Below, one piece after another: positions 43,673-52,144 of a DNA stretch of 64,000 nucleotides. The notes beneath the pieces are model-generated. The model searched no databases, was not told the DNA's origin, and was given only the letters and a program-made list of their open reading frames with translations. Made by a program: the position numbers and the translations under genes. How positions within the stretch are numbered: the first letter of the stretch is position 1; the number at the start of each line of letters is the position of its first letter. Source of the DNA: a bacterium (GTDB lineage Bacteria; UBP4; UBA4092; JAOAEQ01). The stretch covers positions 65,190-129,189 of the forward strand of contig JAOAEQ010000005.1 of the NCBI GenBank assembly GCA_026416715.1, read 5' to 3'.

Positions 43673-44953
43673 TTATTCCTGCAGTTTACTCACGTATTCA
43701 AGACATTTGAGCGCAGAATCGCGAATGATGGTTATTTTTTGCCGAGCGGTTATTTCCGGATGAATATATGGATTCCGAAAATGCTGGAGTTTAATCAACT
43801 CATGCGCTAGTTGCAGAATTTCATCTTCATTAGCCAACCCTTTCAATCCCAGCGGATTATAAATATCCACCGCTCCGTGGGTAGTTGGCGCTTGATATTC
43901 TCTACCGAAACAAAAAATGATAATGCCCATCGCTTTCAATCCATCGGGTTTATATCGTTCACCATGCTGTAACATTTTTTCGAACACCAGTTTAATTTTA
44001 TCTACCTGAAAATCAAGCGATTTATTCTGTTGCAATCGCATAATATATTGATAGAAAAATAAATCGATATTTTTCAAACGAGCATCATACAATTTCTGTA
44101 GTAAATCACGGAGCGTTGCAGAACGCAGAAATTTCGGGAGTTTATATCGGAACTTATGTTTCGTTTCATTTTCAACGGCAAAACAGTATGAGAATCCGAT
44201 ACTTCGAGTGAAATCATAGCCGGTCTCGAATTCTGTTTGATAGCGATATAAAAATTCTGCGGTTCGGATATTTTCCTTTGATTCCTCCTGCAATTCCGGA
44301 AACTGCGAAAATACCTTTTCAATATCGCGTTCAACCTGTTGGGGTAACGTAACTGTAGTCTGTAATTGTTGCGCTTGGTACAAAGCGGATTTCGTTTCTG
44401 CGGTCAAACTCGGAACGGAATACATATACAGTAATTCTATAGCTTCACTTTTCACGTAGTTACTTAACGTATCATCATTCAGAATATTCCGCAATTGCGT
44501 GATGATATTATCTACTTGGCTTGGTTCAACCGTATCCTTCCATTGTTCGAATTGATGGAGTAACCGGGTTTCTTTCTCCTGATGCGATATCGCACGTTCA
44601 ATCAGTTTAAATAAATGTTCTATTTCATTCCCGACTCGACTTTTACTAATCACATATTTCGCACCATATTCTTTCGCCAGCGCCCCTTCATCAAAAGTAC
44701 CGACTGCGGAGATAAGAATAATTGGTATTTCCGGTCGTTTCGCTTGCAGTTCTTTAATCAAATCTAACCCTTCGGTTCTGGTGCGCATATCCAAATCGGT
44801 AACGACCACCTGCGGCGTCTCGCGTTCGATTGTAGCCATCGCTTCGGTAGCGTTTTCCGCTTCAATGACATGATAGTTCCGAAGGAGCAGATTCCGTTTA
44901 ACTGCCTGACGATATAACGGGTTATCATCTACGATAAGAATCGTTTTTCGCAT
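43673..44953 (-). CDS. Response regulator with novel HEPN-like C-terminal output region
   Basis: 426 residues. Residues 4-120 are a receiver domain: VDD at 8-10, phospho-acceptor Asp53 in VVTDLDM, ISA switch region and the conserved Lys in KYVISKSRVG. No DNA-binding, GGDEF, HD-GYP or AAA+ output follows. The other ~300 residues are mostly helical; near the end LQHFRNPYIHPE (Arg393, Asn394, His398) matches the RN-x3-H pattern of HEPN domains, which in toxins, Cas proteins and RloC/PrrC-like enzymes forms an RNase site. A HEPN-type output would be unusual; other HEPN proteins are non-catalytic. It follows the kinase gene by 124 bases on the same strand and is presumably its partner. Confidence 0.8.
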   Translation of the reverse strand: MRKTILIVDDNPLYRQAVKRNLLLRNYHVIEAENATEAMATIERETPQVVVTDLDMRTRTEGLDLIKELQAKRPEIPIILISAVGTFDEGALAKEYGAKYVISKSRVGNEIEHLFKLIERAISHQEKETRLLHQFEQWKDTVEPSQVDNIITQLRNILNDDTLSNYVKSEAIELLYMYSVPSLTAETKSALYQAQQLQTTVTLPQQVERDIEKVFSQFPELQEESKENIRTAEFLYRYQTEFETGYDFTRSIGFSYCFAVENETKHKFRYKLPKFLRSATLRDLLQKLYDARLKNIDLFFYQYIMRLQQNKSLDFQVDKIKLVFEKMLQHGERYKPDGLKAMGIIIFCFGREYQAPTTHGAVDIYNPLGLKGLANEDEILQLAHELIKLQHFRNPYIHPEITARQKITIIRDSALKCLEYVSKLQE

Positions 44954-45077
44954 AATCTAAAACCTTATTCGTTGAATAAATCCATTATAATATCCAATAA
45001 AAATATAAAATGTTCAATAGTTTCGATCGAATATTAGTTCACCTTATTTCTAAGCGCAACAATTCCAACCTCTGATT

Positions 45078-47018
45078 TCAGGGTTCATGACTCGGTAATT
45101 CTATACAGAACGTTGCGCCACCAGTAGGATTATTCCGCGCACTAATTTTACCGCCGTGGAATTCACTGATAATTGTCTGCACCCACGCCAATCCCAACCC
45201 ACCAGCGGCATCTTTATCTTTCGTTGAATAACCATAATTGAATAACCGTTTAGTTTGCTCTTCAGGAATGAGATTACCGCGTTCATCGCGAATACCCCAA
45301 CCGTTATCTTTGATGAGAATCGTTATCCGACCATTTTCTTTATTGATGGTTGTTTGTAAGGTTACAGTTCCATTCAACGGTTGGGAAATACTCGCCAGTT
45401 TAATCGCTTCCAAAGCATTGGTTATGAGATTAAAGATTGCTAATTTGAATAAGCGTGGTTCTAGTTCGATTTGTGGGAGCTCGTTATCCAGCTCAAGTAA
45501 AAACTCTATTTTCCCGGCAGTAGATAATCGAAACAAATCTACCATACCCAGTAAAAGTTGATTCAGGTCAACCAGTTCATATTTCGGTTTTTTCAAATAC
45601 GCAAATGCGCGATAGATATCAACTATTTCTTGCAGGAATTCGGTATTATTTTTCAATCCTTGAATCGCATCAATAAACAATGTTTTTTGGTTCGGCGGTA
45701 ATGCGTTCGGGTCAAATTGTTCGATTAACGATTGTAAGGTATTTAAATCCCAGCGGGTTGCTGCAATGACATTGGTTAAATCGTGCCCTAAATTCCGGGC
45801 GAGATTGATACTCACCTGATTTTTCTCTTGGTCAATCAATCGGCGTTGATATTCTTTCTTTTGCAACGCCAAACTCATTTGCTGAGCAATAAACGTAACA
45901 ATTTCCTTATCTTGTTCGGTAAACGCGCTATATTTCTGGGACGAGCTGACTGCGAGTAATTCGATACTATCCTCTTTTGTACTCACGGGACAGAGGACTA
46001 AAGATTGCGTCTGAAAATAATCCAGCAGCACGTTTGCCGATTCTTCCGAACGATGGAGTATCATCGCACGATTCGTTTGTCCCAATTCTACTAAACGTTT
46101 ATATAATGGCGTATCGAGCGGAATTTTTTCTTTTACATGATATACTTCAAGTTGGTGCGTTTGCTTATCCAGAAGCAGCAGTGACACCCGGTCATATTTC
46201 ATCTGTTGTTCGACGATGTTACATATTTGCGCAATCGTTTCTTCAATAGTCAAATTCGGTTGGGATGCTACTAATTCCGCTATTTTTAAGTTTACGGTTA
46301 ACAGTTTGGTATTTCGTGCCATCCGATTATATACATGTTCAATCAACGTTTTCGGCTTCCGAATAACTTCGATTGTTTCAAGGTCTGGAATCGATAAATG
46401 GTCAACCACGCGTTTAACCGGCAGGAGAAACCAGCGCATGATTAATCCATAGAGCCCGATTAAACATATCGGGATCAATAGCGCATAGTGAACATACCGA
46501 CGGGTTAATTGCTCTATTTCCGGTGAATTGATTGGCGATGTATAATATGCAACTAATCGGCCATATTCCTTATCGCCAACACTAATACTAATCTGGGTTA
46601 AATGCGAAAAAGAACGGGAAATCAGGCAATTATTCCGATTATTCATCCGGCGGAACTTCGCTTTATCTTCATAACTAAATTTAACCGTATTATTATTGGT
46701 AAACAGTTCAATCCCATAAATGATACTTTCTGGATTCGCTACGATTTGTTCAACCAGTTTCTTGAATTCCAAATAATTTTGTGAGTTGCCTTGCGTTAAC
46801 ACCTGGATAGATAATTCGGTAAGTTGGGTGGTATAAGTCTGCCGCAGGTCGGCAAAATACCGATTCGGATTACTCACAATCAGACTATTTTTTTCCCGTT
46901 GAAAGGTTACTTCGAGATAATATAATACTGCACCAATAGCTAAGATTAACCCTAGCGTAGCAAATAGGATAACAGAATAATTTCGGAGTGTTTGAATAAA
47001 TCGAACGATTCGTTTCAC
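45078..47018 (-). CDS. Membrane sensor histidine kinase with GAF domain
   Basis: 646 residues, GTG start. TM1 about 14-34, periplasmic sensor region about 35-170, TM2 about 172-196, linker, GAF domain (about 240-395; LLLLDKQTHQLEVYHV, LVLCPVSTKEDSIELLAVSS), dimerisation helix with the likely phospho-accepting His in ARNLGHDLTNVIAA (an atypical H-D-L-T-N box, near residue 410), then a HATPase domain with N box NLITNALEAI, G1 DNGWGIRD and G2 GGLGLAWVQ. Signals sensed outside and a small molecule bound by GAF are inferred. It precedes the response regulator and follows argA by 33 bases. Confidence 0.93.
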   Translation of the reverse strand: MKRIVRFIQTLRNYSVILFATLGLILAIGAVLYYLEVTFQREKNSLIVSNPNRYFADLRQTYTTQLTELSIQVLTQGNSQNYLEFKKLVEQIVANPESIIYGIELFTNNNTVKFSYEDKAKFRRMNNRNNCLISRSFSHLTQISISVGDKEYGRLVAYYTSPINSPEIEQLTRRYVHYALLIPICLIGLYGLIMRWFLLPVKRVVDHLSIPDLETIEVIRKPKTLIEHVYNRMARNTKLLTVNLKIAELVASQPNLTIEETIAQICNIVEQQMKYDRVSLLLLDKQTHQLEVYHVKEKIPLDTPLYKRLVELGQTNRAMILHRSEESANVLLDYFQTQSLVLCPVSTKEDSIELLAVSSSQKYSAFTEQDKEIVTFIAQQMSLALQKKEYQRRLIDQEKNQVSINLARNLGHDLTNVIAATRWDLNTLQSLIEQFDPNALPPNQKTLFIDAIQGLKNNTEFLQEIVDIYRAFAYLKKPKYELVDLNQLLLGMVDLFRLSTAGKIEFLLELDNELPQIELEPRLFKLAIFNLITNALEAIKLASISQPLNGTVTLQTTINKENGRITILIKDNGWGIRDERGNLIPEEQTKRLFNYGYSTKDKDAAGGLGLAWVQTIISEFHGGKISARNNPTGGATFCIELPSHEP

Positions 47019-47051
47019 AGTATATCACTCGCATTGGAATACTAACCGTTG

Positions 47052-47525
47052 CTATGTCTTGATTTTCTTTTTCGTTAAGTCAATAATCAGTGGTACTTCC
47101 TTACAATCAGGGAATTTAACGCATTTAATACATTCAGTCCAGATTTTATGCGGCAATAATGAACGGTCAATTTTTCTGAAACCGAGTTTCATAAAAAATT
47201 TCGGTTTATAGGTTAATGCAAAAACTCGATAGACACCGAGTTTTTTCGCTTCGGTTAAACAGGCGGTAACCAGTTGTTTTCCTAAACCTTGATTCTGATA
47301 CGCACTCGATACCGCAAGTGATTTTAGTTCCGCTAAATCCTTCCAGGTAATATGTAAAGCACCGCAGGCAACAATTTTCCCGTTATGTTCAACCACAAAA
47401 AAATCTCGCAGATTTTCATACAGTTCACTCTGCGACCGTGGTAACATTTCATCTAACGCCGCGAAATGATTGATTAATTCTTGGATTTGGGTTACGTCTT
47501 GGATTTTTGCTTTTCGTAATTTCAA
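47052..47525 (-). CDS. argA: Short GNAT N-acetylglutamate synthase (ArgA-type)
   Basis: 157 residues, TTG start fixed by GGGAGGGG nine bases upstream. GNAT core LAELKSLAVSSAYQNQGLGKQLV (acetyl-CoA loop QNQGLG), VFALTYKPKFFMKLGF, and the distinctive C-terminal LPHKIWTECIKCVKFPDCKE, with three Cys (C-x2-C-x5-C), typical of the short bacterial N-acetylglutamate synthases found as free-standing proteins or fused to ArgH. It would acetylate glutamate in the first step of arginine synthesis. A general acetyltransferase is the alternative. 104 bases from the DUF4911 gene. Confidence 0.83.
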   Translation of the reverse strand: MKLRKAKIQDVTQIQELINHFAALDEMLPRSQSELYENLRDFFVVEHNGKIVACGALHITWKDLAELKSLAVSSAYQNQGLGKQLVTACLTEAKKLGVYRVFALTYKPKFFMKLGFRKIDRSLLPHKIWTECIKCVKFPDCKEVPLIIDLTKKKIKT

Positions 47526-47629
47526 CTAGTTTTTCCCCTCCCACATAGAGTATGACCAACGGTATAGATAAAGTTTTTCTTTCGTTACCGTTAGCAGGTA
47601 TCACAGACACACCGATAGAATATTATCCT

Positions 47630-47851
47630 CTACGATACAATGTCGATTATTTTTAAATACAATGAGTTCGATAAATCGTGTAAAATTTCAATAACTTCAG
47701 GATAAAAATCCGGCGAAACCCAAAGCTGAATCAACCCTAATTTCGCATCATCCGTTCGAACCACAGCAAACCCAGGATATCCCTCGAAAATATTGTTCAG
47801 ATATCCAATCTCCCGAGGGTTAATCTGACATCGGATAGTAATGGTATTCAT
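47630..47851 (-). CDS. DUF4911-family small protein
   Basis: 73 residues with the DUF4911 pattern: RCQINPREIGYLNNIFEGYPGFAVVRT in parts (PREIGYLNNIFEGY; VVRTDDAKLG), IQLWVSPDFYPEVIEIL and a C-terminal LKIIDIV. The fold is probably a single ferredoxin-like alpha/beta unit, similar in sequence rhythm to ACT-like domains. Members are often coded near translation or pilus genes in deep-branching bacteria; function unknown. Downstream of a PilT-type gene, 60 bases apart. Confidence 0.75.
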   Translation of the reverse strand: MNTITIRCQINPREIGYLNNIFEGYPGFAVVRTDDAKLGLIQLWVSPDFYPEVIEILHDLSNSLYLKIIDIVS

Positions 47852-47911
47852 CGCTTAAGGTCACGGTAATATTAGTACTTTGAACGGAATATTGACATGT
47901 GGATATACTTC

Positions 47912-49009
47912 TCACCGGATAGTTCTGATTTCCGCAGTATTCGATTCATTCGTTCGTAATCGTTCTATTTCCGCAGGGACACGGGCATGGAGTAACGCGG
48001 TTTCAAACGATATTTTTTCTTGTAAATATAACTCTTTGAGCGCTCGATCCATCGTAATCATTCCATCGCGCATCGAAGTCTCCATCTGGCTATGGAGCTG
48101 ATGCGTTTTATTCTCACGGATAAGACTCCCGATAGCAGGCGTGTTAATCATGATTTCTACCGCTAGCACCCGCCCTTTTTTATCCGCACGAATTAATAGC
48201 TGTTGTGCAACTACCGCTAACAATGTCGCCGCTAATTGAGTCCGCACCTGCGGTTGCTGATGTGGCGGAAAAACATCGATGATTCGATCGATCGATTGCG
48301 GTGCGTTATTCGTATGTAACGTTGCTAACACGAGATGCCCGGTTTCCGCTGCGGTTAATGCTGCAGAAATCGTTTCTAAATCTCGCATTTCACCTATCAG
48401 GATAACGTCAGGATCTTGTCGCAACACATATTTTAACGCGCCAGCAAACGATTCGGTATCGGTATTAACCTCACGCTGGTCAACAATACTTTTCTTATGA
48501 TGATGGACATATTCAATCGGGTCTTCAATCGCAATAACATGGCATCGGCGATGGTTGTTGATATAATCAATAATTGCGGCTAACGTTGTAGTTTTCCCAT
48601 GTCCAGTCGGTCCCGTGATCAGAATCAATCCTTGATGTCGTAACGCTAACGATGCAATCACCTTGGGTAAACCTAATTCAGCAAATGACGGGATACGCGA
48701 TGGGATAGCGCGTATTGCACAGGATAACGACCCGCGCTGGTAATATACATTGACCCGGAACCGATTCTCCTGATGGAATCCTAACGAGAAATCTAACTCT
48801 TTCTTCAGTTTGACTTTCTCTTGCTGTTCGATACTCAACATACTATTGATTAACCGTGCAGTATCTCCTGGGGTTAGGATACCAAAATCTGTCGGAACTA
48901 ATTCGCCATGGATTCGTAGTATCGGCGGTGCACCTGCGGTGAGTAATAAATCAGAAGCGTTCTTTTCAATCGCTAAATTTAATAACGTCTCTATTTTCAA
49001 TTCACTCAT
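47912..49009 (-). CDS. PilT/PilU-family type IV pilus retraction ATPase (paralogue 2)
   Basis: 365 residues. N-terminal PAS-like domain (SDLLLTAGAPPILRIHGELVP), then RecA-like ATPase: Walker A GPTGHGKTT (His where most PilT have Ser), Asp box CHVIAIEDPIEYVH, Walker B VILIGEMRDLET, His box TGHLVLATLHTNNA. C-terminal QQPQVRTQLAATLLAVVAQQLL arginine segment. Hexameric motor for pilus retraction or its accessory PilU. Tandem with a second PilT-like gene 56 bases upstream; similarity suggests gene duplication with specialisation. Other pilus genes must lie elsewhere. Confidence 0.9.
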   Translation of the reverse strand: MSELKIETLLNLAIEKNASDLLLTAGAPPILRIHGELVPTDFGILTPGDTARLINSMLSIEQQEKVKLKKELDFSLGFHQENRFRVNVYYQRGSLSCAIRAIPSRIPSFAELGLPKVIASLALRHQGLILITGPTGHGKTTTLAAIIDYINNHRRCHVIAIEDPIEYVHHHKKSIVDQREVNTDTESFAGALKYVLRQDPDVILIGEMRDLETISAALTAAETGHLVLATLHTNNAPQSIDRIIDVFPPHQQPQVRTQLAATLLAVVAQQLLIRADKKGRVLAVEIMINTPAIGSLIRENKTHQLHSQMETSMRDGMITMDRALKELYLQEKISFETALLHARVPAEIERLRTNESNTAEIRTIR

Positions 49010-49065
49010 AGTACTATCTTTTACCTGAAGGTTAGGAAACGTTCTCCTTTAAGGTTTGCTGACTA

Positions 49066-50163
49066 TTAATACATATCATGGACAGATTTCGCTTTCACGC
49101 CAGTAACGATACCTTCAACACTCTGTTTAAATTCTTCCGGACTCGTCGCATTAGCAATTGCTTCTTCATAGGTTATAAGATTCTTACGATAAAGTTTCAA
49201 AAGCGATTGATTGAAAGTCTGCATGCCATAGTATTCCCCTTGTTCAATATACGTCGCAAGTTCGGTAGTTTTCCCTTCTAAAAGCAGTTTTTTAATCGTC
49301 GGCGTAACTACCATAACCTCAACTGCAGGAACTCGACCGACACCACTCGCTCTCGGTAATAGACGCAACGAGATGACACCACGCAAACACAACGCTAATT
49401 CTAACCGAATCTGCTGCTGCAAATATGCCGGGAAATAATTGATAATCCGTTCGATAGTAGTTGTAGCGTCTATAGTATGCAACGTTGAAAAAACTAAATG
49501 ACCGGTTTCCGCAGCGGATATCGCCGTTGAAATGGTCTCTAAATCCCGCATTTCTCCGATCATAATCACATCCGGACTCTGCCGAAGTACATGCCGTAAC
49601 GCTTCCGCAAATGAAATGGTATCCAACCCGATTTCCCGCTGATTGATGATACTCAGATTATCTTCATGGACAAATTCAATCGGGTCTTCAATAGTCATAA
49701 TATGACATTTCCGAGTATTATTGATATGATTCAACATTGCCGCTAAACAGGTGGATTTCCCGCTGCCGGTTGTTCCAGTTACCAAAACCAATCCACGCGG
49801 TAATTCCGCTAATTCTTGCACGACCGGCGGTAGGGTTAATTCTTCAAACGTTAACGTCGGTCGTCGAACTAATCGTAGCACCATGCCCATGGTTCCGCGC
49901 TGACGGAAAACATTTATCCGAAACCGACCTACTCCACTTAACCCATAGGCTAAATCCATTTCCCAGGTTCGTTCAAACTGTGCTAGCTGTTCTTCGCTCA
50001 TTAACTTTTTAGCGATACTTTGCACATCTTCCTGTTTTAACGCAGTAGCTTTCATCGGATAGAGTTTTCCATCAACGCGCATCACCGGCGGTCGACCGAC
50101 TTTAATATACAAATCGGACGCATTCGAAAACGCCATTTTCTTAAGTAATTCTTCGATTTCCAT
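49066..50163 (-). CDS. pilT: Type IV pilus retraction ATPase PilT (paralogue 1)
   Basis: 365 residues, excellent ribosome site (AAGGAGGT, six bases before ATG). Domains as in the paralogue: SDLYIKVGRPPVMRVDGKLYP N-terminal domain; Walker A GTTGSGKST; Asp box CHIMTIEDPIEFVHED; Walker B VIMIGEMRDLET; His box TGHLVFSTLHTIDA; QQQIRLELALCLRGVISLRLLPRASG, the AIRNLIRE-like C-terminal region being less clear. Powers pilus retraction for twitching or DNA uptake. Canonical Walker A suggests this is the main motor. Heads the pair; follows two small membrane-protein genes. Confidence 0.92.
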   Translation of the reverse strand: MEIEELLKKMAFSNASDLYIKVGRPPVMRVDGKLYPMKATALKQEDVQSIAKKLMSEEQLAQFERTWEMDLAYGLSGVGRFRINVFRQRGTMGMVLRLVRRPTLTFEELTLPPVVQELAELPRGLVLVTGTTGSGKSTCLAAMLNHINNTRKCHIMTIEDPIEFVHEDNLSIINQREIGLDTISFAEALRHVLRQSPDVIMIGEMRDLETISTAISAAETGHLVFSTLHTIDATTTIERIINYFPAYLQQQIRLELALCLRGVISLRLLPRASGVGRVPAVEVMVVTPTIKKLLLEGKTTELATYIEQGEYYGMQTFNQSLLKLYRKNLITYEEAIANATSPEEFKQSVEGIVTGVKAKSVHDMY

Positions 50164-50228
50164 AATCTTACCTCCTTAACGACGAAACACCAAATCGTGC
50201 TGCCGATTGAACAATATGGTATTGCTCT

Positions 50229-50408
50229 TTATCGAGATAACAGAAACACCACTACTGCTAATGCAACCACACCGCCAACTAACTGACCGAAAACAACCAA
50301 ACCATGGTACACCTGTTTTTTGAACGTATCTTTCGTTAATGCTGCTACGACCACGGCAATAATTGCACTTAACGCTAAAAAATAAAATATATTCTGTATC
50401 GCTAGCAT
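50229..50408 (-). CDS. Small two-span membrane protein
   Basis: 59 residues from ATG 50408 (MLAIQNIFYFLALS); TTG 50414 is also possible and would overlap the upstream gene's stop by one codon. Two hydrophobic helices (about 5-22 and 35-57) flank a short basic loop (TKDTFKKQVYHG). No family recognised. Tight coupling to the DUF6677-like gene (a 2-base gap) supports real translation. Inner membrane; function unknown. Confidence 0.65.
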   Translation of the reverse strand: MLAIQNIFYFLALSAIIAVVVAALTKDTFKKQVYHGLVVFGQLVGGVVALAVVVFLLSR

Positions 50409-50410
50409 AA

Positions 50411-50908
50411 TCAAGTTTGGATTGCGGATTGTACGTTACGGATAGCGGCGCGATAAGTATCTAACGCATCTAACACTACAAAAAAGTTTAATGACCCGGA
50501 AACTACCATGTATAATGTTCCTACTTCGTAGGTAACCGCAGCGAGATTCCCGACATGGAACCACGGGGTTAATTCTAATAGAGACATCAATCCATTCCCT
50601 AAACCGAATATGAACACAAAAATATTGACGATATTAAATTCCGGTGAAGAAAGTTTTAATACCGGAAACGCTATTTCTCCTTTAAGCCACATCCCCCAGA
50701 GAAATAATCCGTTAAGTAACAGGAAAAAAAGCCAACCTTTTTTGATAAGTCCGAGATACCAATGCCCACTTCCTGGAACCAACCAACCTAAAATACACAG
50801 GAACACACAATGCCGTTTTTCTTTCCCAGTCAACGGCCGTTGTGCGGATTCAACTGGTTTTTGTTTTTTCGTCTCTTTGGAAGCAGTCCGTAGTCGTTTC
50901 GTCGCCAT
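50411..50908 (-). CDS. DUF6677-like membrane protein
   Basis: 165 residues. Basic cytoplasmic N-terminus (about 1-35), then CILGWLVPGSGHWYLG, the PGxGHxYLG-type motif of small TM2-like membrane proteins, three to four membrane helices (about 37-55, 58-78, 90-110, 128-150), and YEVGTLYMVVSGSLNFFVVLDALDT at the C-terminus, which fits DUF6677. Function is unknown. Placed between a sugar nucleotidyltransferase gene (18 bases) and another small membrane protein. Confidence 0.72.
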   Translation of the reverse strand: MATKRLRTASKETKKQKPVESAQRPLTGKEKRHCVFLCILGWLVPGSGHWYLGLIKKGWLFFLLLNGLFLWGMWLKGEIAFPVLKLSSPEFNIVNIFVFIFGLGNGLMSLLELTPWFHVGNLAAVTYEVGTLYMVVSGSLNFFVVLDALDTYRAAIRNVQSAIQT

Positions 50909-50926
50909 AGTGAGTTATATCAATCG

Positions 50927-51901
50927 TTAACTAAAATCAACTTCTGAAGAATCTCCAACATTCAGTTTATTAAATTTGCCATTTACACTCGCTTTATCGC
51001 CGACGACTGATTCTGCGAGTAAAATATTTTTAACCACCGCATTTTTATTGATGATACTGTTTTTGATCACCGAATTGCTGATAAACGAATTATCCGCTAT
51101 AGATACATAGGGACCGATAATTGAATTCTCTATGGTAACGGTATCAGCAATGAATACTGGCGGGATAATGATTGACCCTTCAACCGAAACTTCATGGTGG
51201 ATTTGTTCCAGAATATACCGATTGGTTTCCAGCAACGTTTCTGGTTTCCCGCAATCATACCAGCCGTCAATTAAAAAGGTTTTGATTTTTTCATCTCGTT
51301 CAATCATCATCTGGAGCGCATCGGTTAATTGATATTCCCCTTTCGTTCGAATATCGTTCGTAATCAATTCATCCAGACATTTAAACAACAAATTGCTATT
51401 TTTGATGTAATAAATCCCGACGATAGCTAAATCGGTTTTCGGTTCATCCGGTTTCTCAACCAGTCGGGAAATAAACCCATTTTTCATTTCAACGATTCCG
51501 AACCGATGCGGGTCGCGGACATTCTTAACGCCGATAGCGCTATATTCTCCATTCAGCACAGAGTGTAAATCCGCTTTGAATATGGTATCACCAAGAATAA
51601 TCAAGATCGGTTCATCTTTCACATAATATCGTGCGAGATGAATTGCATGGCCTAATCCTTTCAATTCTTCTTGACGGACATAATAGGATTTAAACCGATA
51701 GGTTGCATCAACGTATTCGGTGATCATTTCACCGAGATACCCGATAATGAAAATGATTTCGGTTACCCCTAACGATTCTAATTCATCTAATATATGGCCA
51801 AGAATCGGTTTGCCAGCAACATAAATCAACGCTTTCGGAACGGTATGAGTATGTGGTTTCAACCGGGTTCCTGCCCCGGCAACAGGAATAATTGCTTTCA
51901 T
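50927..51901 (-). CDS. Sugar-phosphate nucleotidyltransferase with beta-helix tail
   Basis: 324 residues. N-terminal nucleotidyltransferase with AGAGTRLKPHTHTVPKAL (NTP-binding loop, Lys of PKAL), LVEKPDEPKTD and GWYDCGKPETLLETN; C-terminal left-handed beta-helix hexapeptide repeats (about 245-310: IIPPVFIADTVTIENSIIG, ISNSVIKNSIINKNAVV). This is the RmlA-like/GlmU-N-like type that makes an NDP-sugar (dTDP- or UDP-glucose, or GDP-mannose); the beta-helix usually fixes oligomer or allosteric site. AAAGGA lies upstream of the ATG. Transcribed away from the aminotransferase-serA operon. Confidence 0.88.
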   Translation of the reverse strand: MKAIIPVAGAGTRLKPHTHTVPKALIYVAGKPILGHILDELESLGVTEIIFIIGYLGEMITEYVDATYRFKSYYVRQEELKGLGHAIHLARYYVKDEPILIILGDTIFKADLHSVLNGEYSAIGVKNVRDPHRFGIVEMKNGFISRLVEKPDEPKTDLAIVGIYYIKNSNLLFKCLDELITNDIRTKGEYQLTDALQMMIERDEKIKTFLIDGWYDCGKPETLLETNRYILEQIHHEVSVEGSIIIPPVFIADTVTIENSIIGPYVSIADNSFISNSVIKNSIINKNAVVKNILLAESVVGDKASVNGKFNKLNVGDSSEVDFS

Positions 51902-52028
51902 AGGTTTCCTTTATTTTAAATTCAATTTTATCAATTTAACTGTTGAATATACCATAACTTTCGAATGCTTTTCAAATCCACATACTGCTAAACGGAATCT
52001 GCATGTACATAAAACCGTTATTTCTCTC

Positions 52029-52057
52029 TTGACACAACTAGCTAATCTCGGTTAAAT
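52029..52057 (+). promoter_or_regulatory. Strong sigma-70-type promoter for aminotransferase-serA
   Basis: TTGACA (52029-52034), 17-base spacer, TTAAAT (52052-52057). The transcript would begin near 52064 with an ~80-base leader before ATG 52145. Confidence 0.65.
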
Positions 52058-52075
52058 TAGTTACTAAATTAGTTA
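52054..52075. promoter_or_regulatory. Direct repeat over the -10/+1 region, possible operator
   Basis: AAATTAGTTA occurs twice (52054-52063, 52066-52075) with a 12-base period, covering the -10 box and the predicted start. A repressor bound here would block the promoter. No regulator is identified. Confidence 0.45.
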
Positions 52076-52144
52076 AGTATATTGTATTCAATATATCAAA
52101 ATTTATCAAATCACTGCTAGATTTTTTGAAAGGAGTATCAAACG

